The notes under the pieces: model-generated | Databases searched by the model: none | Told to the model about the DNA's origin: nothing | Seen by the model: the letters and a program-made list of their open reading frames with translations, nothing else | Translations under genes and position numbers: made by a program | Assembly (NCBI GenBank): GCA_013397935.1 | Contig: VZRN01001158.1 | Location: 494,047 to 558,046 of the forward strand | Origin: Dasyornis broadbenti | Lineage: Eukaryota; Chordata; Aves; Passeriformes; Dasyornithidae | Direction: 5' to 3' | Length of the DNA stretch: 64,000 nt | Shown here: one piece after another, positions 11,805-25,500 of the stretch | Position numbering within the stretch: position 1 is the stretch's first letter | How the letters are laid out: each line of letters starts with the position of its first letter

Positions 11805-14800
11805 GCAAAGGGCAAGCCCCTAAACCTGAGCTATTAACATGTCAAGAGGGATGGCGGAAAAGCTTTTCCTTTAATGAATATTTCCTCAGTGAAGCCTGCA
11901 CCCTTCGTAGGCAAAGTGATAGGCTTAGTCTAAAGATGGATTGGCCTACTTTACCTATTAACCACTTAAACTAATGTAATAAAGGCTCTCTTCATTCAAA
12001 CAGCCCTAATCCCCAGCCCCACACAGCTCTGAAGCCTGGAATAAGAAGGGATACTAAGATGAACTCAGCCGGGCTGCTGTTTGGAGAGGCACTGGGCAGG
12101 GGATTTTATGGGTTTTTTTAAGTGCAAACTTCTCCAATGTGAAAACCAGACCCAGAGTGAGATAAATTAACAAGTGGGGATGACAGGTGGCCACATGGTA
12201 ATCCAATCCTGAAGCCTAATGCCCTTTGTGGCAGCTTTTGTCTGCACAAAGGGGCTCCAGGCTAATCTGCTGCCACTTCTCAAGGGGGAATGGGCGAGGG
12301 GCCAGGGAGGCAAGGGCACCCCCAAAACCTGTTGCTGCATTATTTGCCACAGGTAGGACAGACCAGTGCACGGCAGAGGACAGCAGTGGGGGCTGGTTTT
12401 ATCCCCAGGAACGTCTGTTGGTCCCCCCACGCACCTCCTGCCATGGCAAACACCTGCTGGGATAAACCCTCCGGCTCTGCCGGAGCCTGGAGCCCAAGGC
12501 AGGGCTAAGCCTGGGGGGCTGCAGGCACAACTGCCCTGGGGGGGTCACCATGGGGCTGCCCAGCCAAGACCCAGTACACTCAGGTGTTCTGCTGCCCAAC
12601 AGGAGCCCCAGAGCTGAGCAGGTGCGCCTTCCTTTCCGAGGAAGGCTTCATGCTGGATATATTCCCACCCAGCACCTGTAGCCACCCAGCATCACTGTGG
12701 GAGATGTTCCCCCTGCTCCAACAAATTCAAGTAATGAGTCCCACAGGTAGGTGTTAGAATCAGGTTGTACTGTGCTGCAGCTGCAGCGATGGCATCTTCC
12801 AGTGTCAAACCCCTCTGCTCCACACCACTCCACTTCCTCAATCCTCTGTGCTTCCCCAGTTTCCCTCAGCAAAGGTGACAAAACTCTGCTGGAGGAGATG
12901 GAGAGCTGTGTACAGGGTGTTGAAAAAGCAAGAGAAGTGCTGTTATGGTCAGGACAAACACCACAGCAGCCGGATGCAGCTATGAGATGCAGGCTGGGGA
13001 GCACTCACAGCAGTACCCACAGCAGCTCTGCCAGCAAATACAGCAAGAACCACCTTTAGGGCAGAATTTCTAGACTTTTCCCCACAGCTGATACCTAGAA
13101 GCAAGGAAAATATGGGAAATGGGAGAAAAAGAAAGTCAATCTATTTTGGACATCAGCCGCATTCATGCCAAATTCAAGTCTGCGATCCAGAACCATTTGC
13201 TTTGCAGCCCATCACTGTACACACAGAGCATCCAACCTATTTCTTGCCAGTTTCTACCACATTCCTCACTGATATTTCAAGAAGATAAAAAGTGATTTCT
13301 TTCCAGAAATCCAAATATTGGCAGCCTGATTTTTTTCTGGGGAAAGTGCCCCCAAAGCCTCCCAAAAATCTGTCCAAGAAATTGCATAAACTAGATAGAA
13401 AAGTTATGTTGAGAAGGTGAACAGAAATAAAAGAGGTAAACACCAAAATTCTTCTCCCACCCTAGGGGAAAACAGACTTTTTAGCCTCCAGGATAATGAC
13501 AGAGGGTTTGAAAACCCAAGGTGACAGCAAGCTAAAGCAGGGCCAGAAGCAGAACAACCCAGAACATGGTACAATTCAATGCACGTGACGAATTCAAGAT
13601 TTTTGCTGCGTTTCTAATTTACAGGTTGGAGAGCAAACAGGCCCAGTGGTGCCCGCTTGGAACAGCTCTGAGGAACCAACTGCAGAAGATGAGGCAGGTT
13701 AAAGTTGCATCCCCTCAGAAGCTGATGGTCTCCGGGCTGCTGCATCTCCCTCGGTCTTGTCCCCATCCCAGGGGCAGTTTGGGACCCTGTTCCCATACCA
13801 GCATAGCCGTGTTCAGCTTTGCTCCAGTCAGCGTCCCACCAACGCCAAAGGGCTCATTTCACACCACAGCCCATCTGTGCCTTAAGTCAAACATTTTTAA
13901 AGAGGGCTTTACTTTAACAGCCAATTCGCACTCTAAACCCTGCTGCTTCTCTGCCTTTCCTCTCCTGCCCATTTCCATAAATAAATTTAGGCCGAGTGAA
14001 CTGATTCTAATATGTTGAAAAAGAGCTGTAGACACCCAGGGAAGAAAGGGGGTGGTACCTCCATTGGTGGCAGCTTTGCCTTCCAGCCCTCCCCCTTCGC
14101 CAAGGCCATACCCAGTTGCTGCCAATTTCCGAGGCAGCATGTTGCTGTCAGAAAGCAGGAAAAATGTACAGTGCTGATAAGAGCAGCCAGGGGCTGGATG
14201 AAAGCCACACAGTTGTAGCCCCATACTGGCACCTGACCACGAGCAAGAGCTCAGAGATGCTCTAGGAATCAAAACCCTGAAGCATCACCAGCTCAGCTCC
14301 CAAGGCCACCACACTGGTCCCATCCCGACCCTACCAGGCCCTTTTCACTGCATGGCTGATCACAAAACCATTGAATCCCAGCAATGCTCCTTCAAAGCAA
14401 GAATCTGACCAGCTCTGGGAAAGACTGTTAAAGTAATAAAGCATTTTAATTGCATCACAGACCCTGCCACCTGACCAAGGTCAACTGGCTTCGAAATTAC
14501 TTTCTTGGCTTTGACTCTGTTTTCTGGTGGCAGCAATGGGATGAGGGGATAAGGGAGATGGAGGAAGAAGAAGAAACAGAGAGACAAGAGGCAATAGCAA
14601 ATTCCTCTTTGGGGGTGGGAGTGTTTGCTGCTTTATTATTTAATACATCAGCGTACCAAAATCTTCCTTGGCTTCAGCTGCTGTTGCACCACAGACCTGT
14701 ACAGTAGCAGGCAGTCTCTCTTCTTTTTATGACCAGTGGAAAGAGCAACATGTGTGCCTTTGTCTCAAGCAGGAGCCTGTTGTTTGGGTTGGCAAATTAT

Positions 14801-14928
14801 ACAACAATAAAAGGGAATGGCTGGGAACCAGCCTCGGCCGTTTTGAAATGGGTGTAACACTATCCAGCTCCGCCAAACACTCGCCCCGATGCTTACACAA
14901 ACCAGATGATGGGAATTAATGAACTTTG

Positions 14929-14979
14929 AGGGTGAGGAAGGAGTAGGTGAAGGAGGAAGAAAAGGAAGAAAAAAAAATA
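14929..14979 (+). repeat. Polypurine tract
   Basis: About fifty bases consisting almost wholly of G and A on the plus strand (GAGGAAGGAG-type), ending in an A8 run. It is pyrimidine-rich in the HS3ST3B1 pre-mRNA. A similar shorter purine stretch lies at 14545-14590. Confidence 0.7.
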
Positions 14980-16441
14980 CATTGACTTGAAATTAATGTT
15001 TTTCTCACAGTCCTTGCTCCTTGCCGCCAGATCTGCTAGGTGCCTTTCACTTGTTGGGGAGTTTTGGGGATTAAAAGGAGAGGATGGTAATGGTGTGTGA
15101 AGAGCCCCCATCATGAGGGTGCTCTGGGACTTCAATGGGACCAAAGAGTCGATGGCCATGGGTGGCATCACCACGTGCCCCACAGGAACAGGCTCTGGCC
15201 TGGTTGTGCAGTCTGATCTAAGCTCCTTTGATGCAGATAAAAAAAACCCATCAAAGGCTTGGAGAGTGGGGAGATGCGGGGCATCGGCAGATGGCCCTCT
15301 CGTCCCCACTCCACGCAGCACAGCCGGGATGCTCCAAACAGCCCTGGCAAATCAAAGCCAGCAGGGCCTTAAGGAGTGGGCAATATGCTGCTGCAACCAC
15401 CAGGGCCTGGGGTCTTTTTTGAGTTTAGGGGTTTATTTGTTTTTTTAAAATAAAAGACTTTATCCACCTCTTCAAAAAATCACTGCATTAAAATCAGACC
15501 TAGGAGCCACCGTGGAGGCTTGACCCTCTCTGTGCTGGCACATGGGAATTAATGCTCAGCCACAGAGCTGAGCAGACGGTTTGCAGCAGCATCCGAGCAC
15601 CAAGCTGGACAAAGCAGGGCCTGATCCATGCACAAAACTTGGAGGGTTTATGCCTCTGGGAACAGCAATAAGTGTAACGAGCTCCACCAGCCTCTGTTGC
15701 AAAGGCAGCCTCGACCCTGTGCCAGCCAAAATCCAATCTCTCACCCGAATGCGTCCCCTACTGCATGGGATTAAATGGGTTAATTAGAAGCTGTCTCATA
15801 ACCAAGATAATGACGTTATCCCTCGCAGAGCTGCGGCCTTCTGTATGGAAGTGCCATGTTTGGTGTACCAGATAGCTGCAGCTTACAGGGGAGGAATAAC
15901 TTAGGACAGCAGAAACACTTGGCGGGAGTCTTGTCCGCACCAAACAGGGCTTATGCCTTCACCAGGAAACATGATAAAGAAGCCCAAGTTTCACAAAGAC
16001 TCCTGGGAGGCTGATGGGTGATGTCACCATCATTCCTGGGACATGCCCATCCCTCGGCAAAGGATGCAAAGGCATGAAGGTGGTCTTGGAGGTGGCTGCC
16101 TGAAGCAATCCGCCTTCCCACCCAAGCTGATGCTCCATGCGGGGCAGCCTCTGGGAGGAAGGGTTCAAGGAGATGGGACCACCCTGGAAACTTGGGACAA
16201 GTGCATCCTCCTTGCAGATGCCCACAGGAATGTGCCCACATGGCACAGTCCTCTCCTCTCCTGTAGTCTGGGGATCTCCAGCCCTGGCCAGAGGCAGAGA
16301 AAGAATGGGGAAAGCAGCATGCTGTCCCCTGCTGCTTTCTCAGCTTCCATCCAAATTCAGCTCCAGAGGCTTTCTTGTGCCTGATGCACCTCATCCACCT
16401 AATAATCCTCAGTCGATCTCTCTTTCAATCCCTAGTCTAAG

Positions 16442-16582
16442 TGGCTGCCCCATTCCTCTAAGTGTTCAAGGCCAGGTTGGATGGGGCCCTGAGAAACCTG
16501 GTCTAGGGGGTGGTAATCCTGCGGGGGGGTGACACAAGAGGATATTCAAGATCCCTTCCAACCCAGGCCATTCTGTGATTCC
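16442..16582 (+). mobile_element. CR1 LINE 3' fragment
   Basis: A degenerate plus-orientation CR1 3' end. It contains AAGTGTTCAAGGCCAGGTTG, then GATGGGGCCCTGAGAAACCT, then CCCTTCCAACCCAGGCCATT and CTGTGATT at the terminus. It is the only CR1 fragment I recognise in the 25 kb HS3ST3B1 intron. The divergence suggests an old insertion. Confidence 0.85.
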
Positions 16583-19500
16583 TCCTGAACCTCCACATGC
16601 ACTGCCCATCCAGGCTCTTTGCTTTGTCCATTTTCACCGGCCCCTGCCCTCGCACCATAACCCCCGTCCTTGCACCATCACACCAGTCCATCCCTCCCTC
16701 CATCTCCAGTCTAGTTCTGAGTCTGGAGAGTACCATACCTTTCCCCAAGAAATCTCCTTGCCAGTCTGAGGACTCCCAGGCTACTTGGTCATTCCTCAAA
16801 CAGAAATTCCCCCCAGTCCTACAGAAAAAACCCCAAAATGTTGCCACTGTCACTGGGTAGATCATGCAACAACTGAACACAGGCTGCAGGAATGTGGAGC
16901 TTTCTTTGAGTTAGGAAGGGCCAAATTTTCAATTATTTTCTCACCTCTTCGCCAAATAACAGCACGAGATATTACAACTGCTAAGCAAGAACTTTCCCTC
17001 TTTTGCTGAAGCCAGACAAGATATTAATCAACGTCCTCAGTTCATTACACAGGCCCTCCTCTTCTCTTTATGTAAACACGGAAGCCTCATTCTACTCCCC
17101 ATCATACTTAAAAGCTCTGAACTTCCACTAAATAATTATCTTCACTGGGGGGAGAGGAGCAGCACTTTACATATCAAAGGGCTGCTTTGGAGGGATTTAC
17201 AATAATTTAAGATGAAGTGGTAAATATTCTATTCACTCCAGTTCATCTCCAGTAATAATTATAATCCTATTAGCAAGGTCCCAAGAAAGTGATTGCATTA
17301 TCATCTAGTGAGCATCTATGTGGATTTCTTGGAGGGGTAGGATGGGGGAGGCCTTAGGCAAGTAAAGAAGGAAAAGCCACAAAAGATGCAACTGCCAGCA
17401 TCTCCCCTCCCCCAGCAGGATTTGGGCTCCATTGTCCCAATGCTTCAATAGTGCTTTGCTCTGAAAATAAGAGCTTTTGAGCACAGTAAGGGGGTGGGGC
17501 TGAAGTGAGCATCTTATTCCTCTCAGTCACCCCCACTCCCCTTTCATGGCCGTGGGTCCCCCCCGGTGCCGCTCCAGCGACAAAGAGCACCCAGTGCTGT
17601 TCCTGCAGCCCAGGGCCGGCAGCAGTGCCACAATTAAAAGCTAATTGCTGATTATGGGTGAGTTCTTTAGAATATTGCCCAGCATCACTGGGCTGTGCTG
17701 CCCACTGGTCAAATCATGTGAGATTACCCTAATCTGCCTCTATTTCCTCCAAAAAGGACAAAAAGACTGGTTTTGTTTAAAAGCAGAGCAGGGAGAGGGA
17801 AGTTCTGTGAAAGTCATGATTTAAGGGAGGAAAAAACCTAAACTCAGCAGGAAACATGACTGAGCTAACTGGCAAACTGGGACTAAAGACCCTTTATCAG
17901 CAGATCACAGCACCAACTGTCCATGCCAAATTGTGTGTTTTATTCCTGCTCCACGTCACCTCTTGGTACATCCCACTGGAGCGTTTAACTGGAATTTATC
18001 CCTGCAGGAGTGCCTCAGTTGCACCAGTGTAATCCTCTTGTCTCTCTTCTGGCACCTGGAGGCCACCAGTGTGTCCTCAGCACTTCCACCAGAAGCAGGC
18101 ATCTTGGCTCTGCTCACCCTGGGAAATCAGCAGCTACTCCAGAGCTGCACGCTTTTGCGGGCTCGGAACAAGCCAAGATTACTGTCACGGTGTGCAAGAG
18201 TTTATTGCAAAGCAGTAGAAACATTTTTCTCAATAAATTAAATAGACAACAGCCTGAAAGAGAGGAAAGAAGAAGAATTTTAGGCATCTGGAGAGACTTC
18301 AGTGCTTACAATTCATTCCTGGTAAAAAAATTCTCTGGACTGCCTCTGCCTCTTACTCTTTTGCAACCAAAAAGCCCAGCAACTTCTCCTCCCTCAAGAA
18401 TTTTTGGCCTACAGTTAACATTATGTGTACTAACCTCCTTCTTTGCAAAGATTTGAGAGGTTCACATATGGATTCATTGCAAAACAAAACTCTGCTCTTG
18501 AGTAATGCTGGTTCAACATATCCTTGCACCAGAGATATGAATCCTTGAACTCAGCTTTCCTTACGCAGCACCAATCCTGCCCTCATGGGACGCTGAAACC
18601 AGTATCTGGAGTGGCTCAGTATCTGCAAGCACAGCATGTCCCTGTCCAGAAAAAAACCCAGCAAAGTAAGAGAGCCGGGATCTGGAGTTATTGGCTTAAT
18701 TGTGGAGAGAAATAAAGACAAAACCCCAACAGCTCTTGCAAGGCTTTTGCTAGCTCAGGGTAGGCCTGAGCAAAGGAAGCCTGGCTTGGAAGAGCCTCAA
18801 AAGTAGATAATAAAGAAATCATAGCGGTGGGACATCCGAAACACATCCATGGTAACCAGGTGATAGGAGGGTCTCCTGCAGCAGAGGATGTGAGACTAGC
18901 ACAGTCCACACAAACAGAGTCTCTGATCTCAGGGATCTGGCTTCAACTCCATCAGCAGAACAACTGTGCTGTTCCCACAAGTCCCAACCAACGCTCACTC
19001 CTTGCTGTCAGCTTTCTTGCCCCACAGCAGCCACTCAGCCATGTCCAAGAGGCTCCAATGCCCACTGTTCACACCACAGCCTCTTCCCTCTCACTCCTTC
19101 CCTGCCACCAAGGCTCAGGCACAAACCACCAGTGCGGCAGGAGCACCAGCCAGTACTGGTGGTATGTTCAGCCATCAAGTCCATAGTCCCAAACAGCTCC
19201 CACACCCATCAATTTGCTCTCTTAATTGTGGCAACAGTACTAATCCTCTCAAAGATGTTAACCACCACGGGCACTGTTCCTCACCGATCTACAAGACATG
19301 TCTCCTCCTCCTAGGTCTTGGGAAAATGCTTCCTTGCAGCAAATGGAGAAATATCATCACGTTAAGCCCCAGAGATATGAGGATCTGGGATTTGGGGGAG
19401 GCAGAAGTAGGTATTGAGACACACAGTGCTGGCACTGTAGAAAGGGGACAGCCTGTTGGGTATCCACTGCCATCCCAGGAGCACCAGGTGTTTCAGAAAA

Positions 19501-22500
19501 TAGATGCCCAAACCAAGTAGCATCACAACTCTACCTGCCACTGTACAGGGAGCAGAATATCCCCCTGGCTCATCCCACCTGTGACACCAGAGCACCCTGG
19601 GGCTCCTGCCCTCGGCTGGGGCACCAGGAGGTATTCCTAATCCAGGTAGCTAACAGGAAGCTATCCCACCAGTCTCATCCCTACAGCACCGGCTCTTCCA
19701 GGCCCTCCTCCAGTGACTTATTTTGCTGTATGCCAGCAGTGGTGAGCCCAGCAACCAGGGTACACCTCGATTTGGACACAAAGAGCACATCTGGTACAAT
19801 CAACACAGGGGAGATGGTCACATCACGTACCCCCAGTCATCTGTATGGCAGCAACACACTGCCACGCGGTTTCTGTAGCCATGCTGCAATAGGAAATTTT
19901 CCCAGTTTCCCAGAAAAGGAGTTGGTTCAAGAGAAATATCCGCTGGTTTGGGCCGTTCTAGGGTGGGGGTCCATGCCAGCTATTTGGATATAGATTTTTA
20001 TGGCACACACTCACAAATTAACTTCCTGGTTAAGTAACCATGTAGCGACCATGGCAGCAGCCTCTTCCCAGCCACCAAAAAGAAGCTGAATGTGGGTGGC
20101 CAGTCCTGGTCCACCACAGCTGGCACTCAGAAACACCTAACAAATATCTACCCGGGAGGGCACTACAAGGAGATGAACTTCCCAGGCTTTGCCTCTCCTC
20201 TGGGGCATTGCCAAGCCACCACATTTCACCTGCTGCAACTCTACTAGAAGGTGGGAAAAATAAAAACCAAAACCCACATAGCAAAGAGCCAACCCCAAAA
20301 GGAAATACAAGTCAACAGCCACTCCAGCAAGATATGGGTAGGACCACGTTCCCCTAATGCAACATTAATAAATCACAGTCCTGCTGAGAGGTCTTTTGTA
20401 TTTTCCCCAACACAGAAATAAATGCCCTAATCTGTGTGCCTGCACGGGCAGGTAACGACTTCCACTGATAATGCTGCCCTTTGTTAAACACTCGCATGAG
20501 TAGCCCAGCATTTGCACAGGGAGGACTTTGTTTGCCACCTTGACACACATTTCTCCTAATCAAGCCCAGCCTTCCTGTGCTCAAGCTTTGCAGCCATGAT
20601 TAGAGAAAAAAATCCTCCTGACAAACTTTGGAGCCCCTTTCTGCCCTAAGCGATATCCCAGAGCTCACCCTTCAGATCACCAGTGCTGGGGAGTATCCTC
20701 AGTGATTTGTCTGTCCTTGGGGTACAACATGCCAAAGTCAGGCTTGAACCACTGTGCTGAGTTAGAGCCCCAAAAAGGGACTGGTGGCAGCTCTGCTCCT
20801 GCTCTTCTTCCTCACCATGGACATAAAGCAGAGAGGGGAGCAGGGACACTTATTTACTCACCCAGCAGCACTTTCCTCTGTGCACTGACAGCCCATGGGA
20901 CGTCTTCCAAGTCAGATCTGAACCAGAGACCACTAGCTCCTCCACAGCATGTGGGAAGGGATCTCATAGGGTGGCCAGGGCCAGGGCAGGCTTGAAACAA
21001 ACCTTGAGACACATTGACATCTATAGTTTTTCAAAAAAGCCATGTAGGATCTCCAGGAATCCACTTTCTGCACATAAAGGGATCCAAGCAGAGACCTTCA
21101 AAACAGTATCTCAGAAAACAGACAGCTTCCCGTTTTCATGATAAAAAAAAGTTATATTTTTTTCTGTCCTTTCTGATCATGTACATGTTACCTGTTCCAC
21201 AGGCCAAGTAATGCTGTAAAGGTGCTGCCAAACCTCACCTGCACGACTCCACCTGCCTCTTCAGCAGCACCCAAACCAGCCTTGAAACTGTGCAGCACTG
21301 AGGCTTCTCCTCAGCTGTGGTAAAGGGAAGGAGATGCCCTCTCTGACCATCAGAGGACCTTCCTGGTGACCAGTAATGGCAGGGAAGAACAAACCCATCA
21401 GAGGAAAATCAGGAAGGTGCTCAACCAACAAAGCAGGTCCTGAACTCACCAGCTGCTTGCTACCCTCAGCATCTCATTGAGTGGGTCAAGAATTTAAAAT
21501 TGGTTTAGACTTTATTCCCAGCTAAGCCACCTAATTAACTTCTGAATGTCTCCTGCTTCCTTCTCAGAAGGGAGGGGTGACACCGGCCGCAACCTGAACC
21601 ATCAGTAATCTGGGCACTGGCCCGGTCACTGTGTCCCTCGTTGGGATGAGCTAATTTTGTCACCCACTGGAACAAAAGGCCTCACAAATTAATACACCGG
21701 TGATCCTCTCAGTACTGATCCCTAAATACATTTTAACACAAATGGGATTGTCGCCTCAACTCATTTGTTAATGGATTTGTGATTCACACTCGTAAAGGAG
21801 TGCGAATGTGGCACTGGAAATTAAGATCTCTCCATGATAAACAGACCAGGGCAGTAAGACATTTGTCCAGAATGAGATTTTTCCACTGACATCTCTAGTC
21901 AAGCCAGGATGAACCTGCTGACTCTCCCCTCCCTTTGACACCTCACATCAAACATCAAAGACCAAAAATACAGTTCATTTCCAGGACAAAAACCCAGCAC
22001 ACCCATTGACGCAATCAAGCTCCAGGTTTTGATGCCACCACATCCCTGGGTCCCCAATGATGCTGCAGGACTCGAGGCAGAGCAGAAGGAACCAAACCAG
22101 CCTCGGGAAGGAGGGAAATTCCCAACGAAGGAGGGAGACAGGTGCCCATTAGGGAAACATGAAGGAGCAGGTCTGTCTGCAGACTGCCTTCCTGCCCAGT
22201 CATTACCTGGGATCATGACGTGGTCATAAACAGTCAATGAAATCCAGCCAAGAGCTTTTTAAAGAGCAGGCTCAGCTGGTGGAGATGCTCTGCTGCAAGT
22301 ACAACAGATGCAAAGCACTGCTTCTCATTAAAAAGGTATTCACATAATTAGAGACTTCACATGGCCGTACCAATGATTTGATCTAGTCCAGAGCACTCAG
22401 GCAGTATTTAAGAGGGCTCTTGCCTGCTTCCCACTTCTGACAGCTTGGGTTATCTTTGTGCATAACCCTGCCATCTCCTCACACCCCACACACTGCGATG

Positions 22501-25500
22501 GGAGGTTCATGGCTATGGTGACAACCAGGAAGGGCCTTATGGAGCAAAACTACATGTGCCAAAGCCCATCAGTGATGTTCAGCATCCCACCCTGCTTTCA
22601 TCCAGAGCCAATTTCCTTCCGGAGCCAGCCATGAATTATCCTCAAGTCCTTCAAGCACTTCTACATAAAGAACACCGTGGGCCAGTCTGCCAAGGCCTTA
22701 GAGCACAACCCAAGTGAAATTAGTTTTTCCTGGACACTGAGGACTCTGAATGACAGCTATTGTTATTCAGATGAAACCAAGTGTCAGATTAACAAATCAA
22801 TGGGCATAAGAGATATAAAACGGGTGACCATTGAAGCTTTTCAAATACCCAAACATATGGATGAACCAAATGTGAATTGTAATTGACTCACTCATACCTT
22901 TGATCTCTACACTACCGGGTTCTAAAAGAGACAGCTCAGTCCCCTCCAACCCGGGCTGAACTGATCTGGGACTCCATTGTGAGCCTCACAAAGACTTTTC
23001 TCTCTGCCCTCATCCCCTGGATGGAGATCCAGCCTGGTGCTTGTAAAGTGAGAGAAGCCTGCTCTGCCTTGGAGAGCCAGGACACTGGAGATGGACAACC
23101 TGCACCACCAAAACGCAGCCTCTCACATGAAGCCCATCACCCTGGGCATCTCCTCCATCACTCCTCATTCCTGGTGATGGCCCTCAGAGACAACCGGACG
23201 TGCATGAGGAGATGGCCTAGGAAGCAGCAGAAGCGGGACCGGAGCGAATGATGCTCATTCCCCCACTGTTCCCAGAGCCGGACATGGGGTCTCTTTGGTT
23301 TTCAAGGATTTCCATGTACAAAACCAAGGATCAGACTTTGCTGATGGGCTCATGGCATGCACATGCCGCTGCTGTAAAACCCGGGCTGATCTGGAAGTGC
23401 TGGAAACTGCTCTGCTCTTCTCCAACCGCCTTGACAGCACGTAATCACTTACGCTTGATTAAGAAATCTGATTTTTAATTTTCCCCAAGATGTTTCTGCA
23501 GCTACATTGAAAATAACAGAGAGCTTAAATAAATGTTATCCCTAAATTTTTACTTTTGGAGTTTGGAGAGAGTTTTGACCAGTTTTAGATAGATACATGA
23601 GAAAACAAATAAAAGAGCATTATTGATTTTGATACCATACAAACCTCAGCTCCCCAGGAGTCACAAGTCAAGCAATTGTTTGGGTTTAGTTTCAAGCCTC
23701 ATTACAAACTGAAGTTTCTGCAGCTCTTCCAGGAAATCCAGCCCAGCTTATTCTTCCTCCTCCATTCTGCAAACGCCACACAAACATGCCTTCAGGGAGG
23801 TTTTGAACCCCACACTGAAGCTTCTCCCTGTTCCCTACTGGGGGGAACAAGCTGTCCAGCTCAGCTCTTGCTATACTGAGTCTCAAAGCAACAGGAGCTT
23901 TGGAACGCCTGTTACCAAAGGCAAATGGCAGCAGCTATTCCCAGCACGGGGCCATTCCCAGCATCAGGCACCACCACTGAGTAAAGTGATTTGCACTGGG
24001 AGGGCAGAGACTCGGCATGTGCCCTGTCCTCCAGCACCAGAAGGAGTGGGTTTGATAGGGGAACTGGGTGAGGCAGAGCATTCCTGCTCTTTCCCCATCA
24101 TTTTTGGACTCCAACCCAGCTGTGCAGCTGCTTAGCCCAACTGGTGAGCCCTGCTGGGACAGCCGAGCCTGCAACAACTGCAGGGCTCACCCGCAGAGGA
24201 ACCCAGGAAGAGGAAGACTCTGGGGAGGAAGGTGGAGAAGAGGAAACTCACGAGCTCTTAATCTGCTTTAGGACCACATGAGCTTTCTGTTTATATATAG
24301 CATAATCAATTATTACACTGCATTGAACAGTTTGAGCTTGAAATCATTTCTGGGGGGAGACAGCACTGGTGGTGCAGCCAGGGCAGCTGGTCAAGGCTCC
24401 GGTGTGTGCCCAGACACCCGTGTGGGGCTGGCAGCTCCTCCACGCGTCCGGCTCTCCGGGCAGCGCCAGCCTGTAATTACTAGGCTTCAGAGAAGACAGC
24501 AGCTCCCAGCCCCTCTCGGCTTGCAGCAAACGCAGGTTGAAACCCTAACCGGCTATTCCACTTCTGCTTTGGCAAGGCTGATATCTTCTCCCAAGGCTTC
24601 CTTTCCTTCTTAACACCCCGTAGTAGCTATTCCCTCTGCTTTTCCAAATGCCATGCAGACAGCCCAATGCTCATTAGTTAGCAGACTANTAAGTTGCAAC
24701 AAGTTTAGTGCACTGCACTGGGGAAAAGGAAGGAGATGGACTTTGCTAAGAATGTCCTTGAGAAGGGGAAATGCCCAGGCTGCCTGGCTCTTTGCACCTC
24801 ACTTTGGTTGGTCCAACCATAGTGAAGTCAGGGCAGGACCCCAGGGATACTTACAGACACCCAGATATCCACCACTGCCCCACTGGTCCCAGGCGAGGCC
24901 TTCATGAGCTTCCCCCATTCCAACCCACTTGCAGAAGATGGGAACCTCCCAGCACTCAGGGGACTGGCTCTGATCTGACACAATTCACTACACTTGGCAC
25001 CAGAGGTGTGTGCAGGAGGTTCAGAGCAGAGGCACAGCAACTCAGTGTCAGGCACCACGTTTGTTCCAACATGCAGACACACAGGGCACAGCACAGTCAC
25101 GAGGTGCCTCTGCAATTCTCGTTCAGCAGCAGCATTCCCAGCCCTGGGTACAAACCAGCTGAGGACCGTGTACAGCCACTCTGGGATCGAAGGGCTTGGA
25201 CACGCCTCCTGTTTACTCCAACGCCTCCTGATTTCCCTCCAAGTCTAATACACCTTTAGAAAAACAAACAGAAGGCATGCCAAAGCTGCTGGCTTTGCCA
25301 GTTTTTAAACAAATATTGTGAAGCAGCGATGCACTTTATGATGAAGACGCCGGGGTTCCATCCTCCCCCTAGTGACAGGGGGATCCGTGCTCTGAGCCTG
25401 CTGCACCGCAGCCCCTGGATCCCATTACGAATCAAAAATACAACTGCAACTTAACCCCAGTGCAATGCTTTGCTCACATTCAATTGCCCTTTCACTAAAC

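Larger units (their letters stand above)
7641..16441 (-). other. HS3ST3B1 intron 1, 3' part
   Basis: Intronic sequence with no exon, CR1 fragment or RNA gene that I can support. Notable items are a perfect 14-bp inverted repeat (8479-8511), a 17-bp tandem duplication (11771-11804) and purine-rich tracts near 14540-14590 and 14929-14979. Open frames on both strands are short and composition-driven. Confidence 0.6.
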
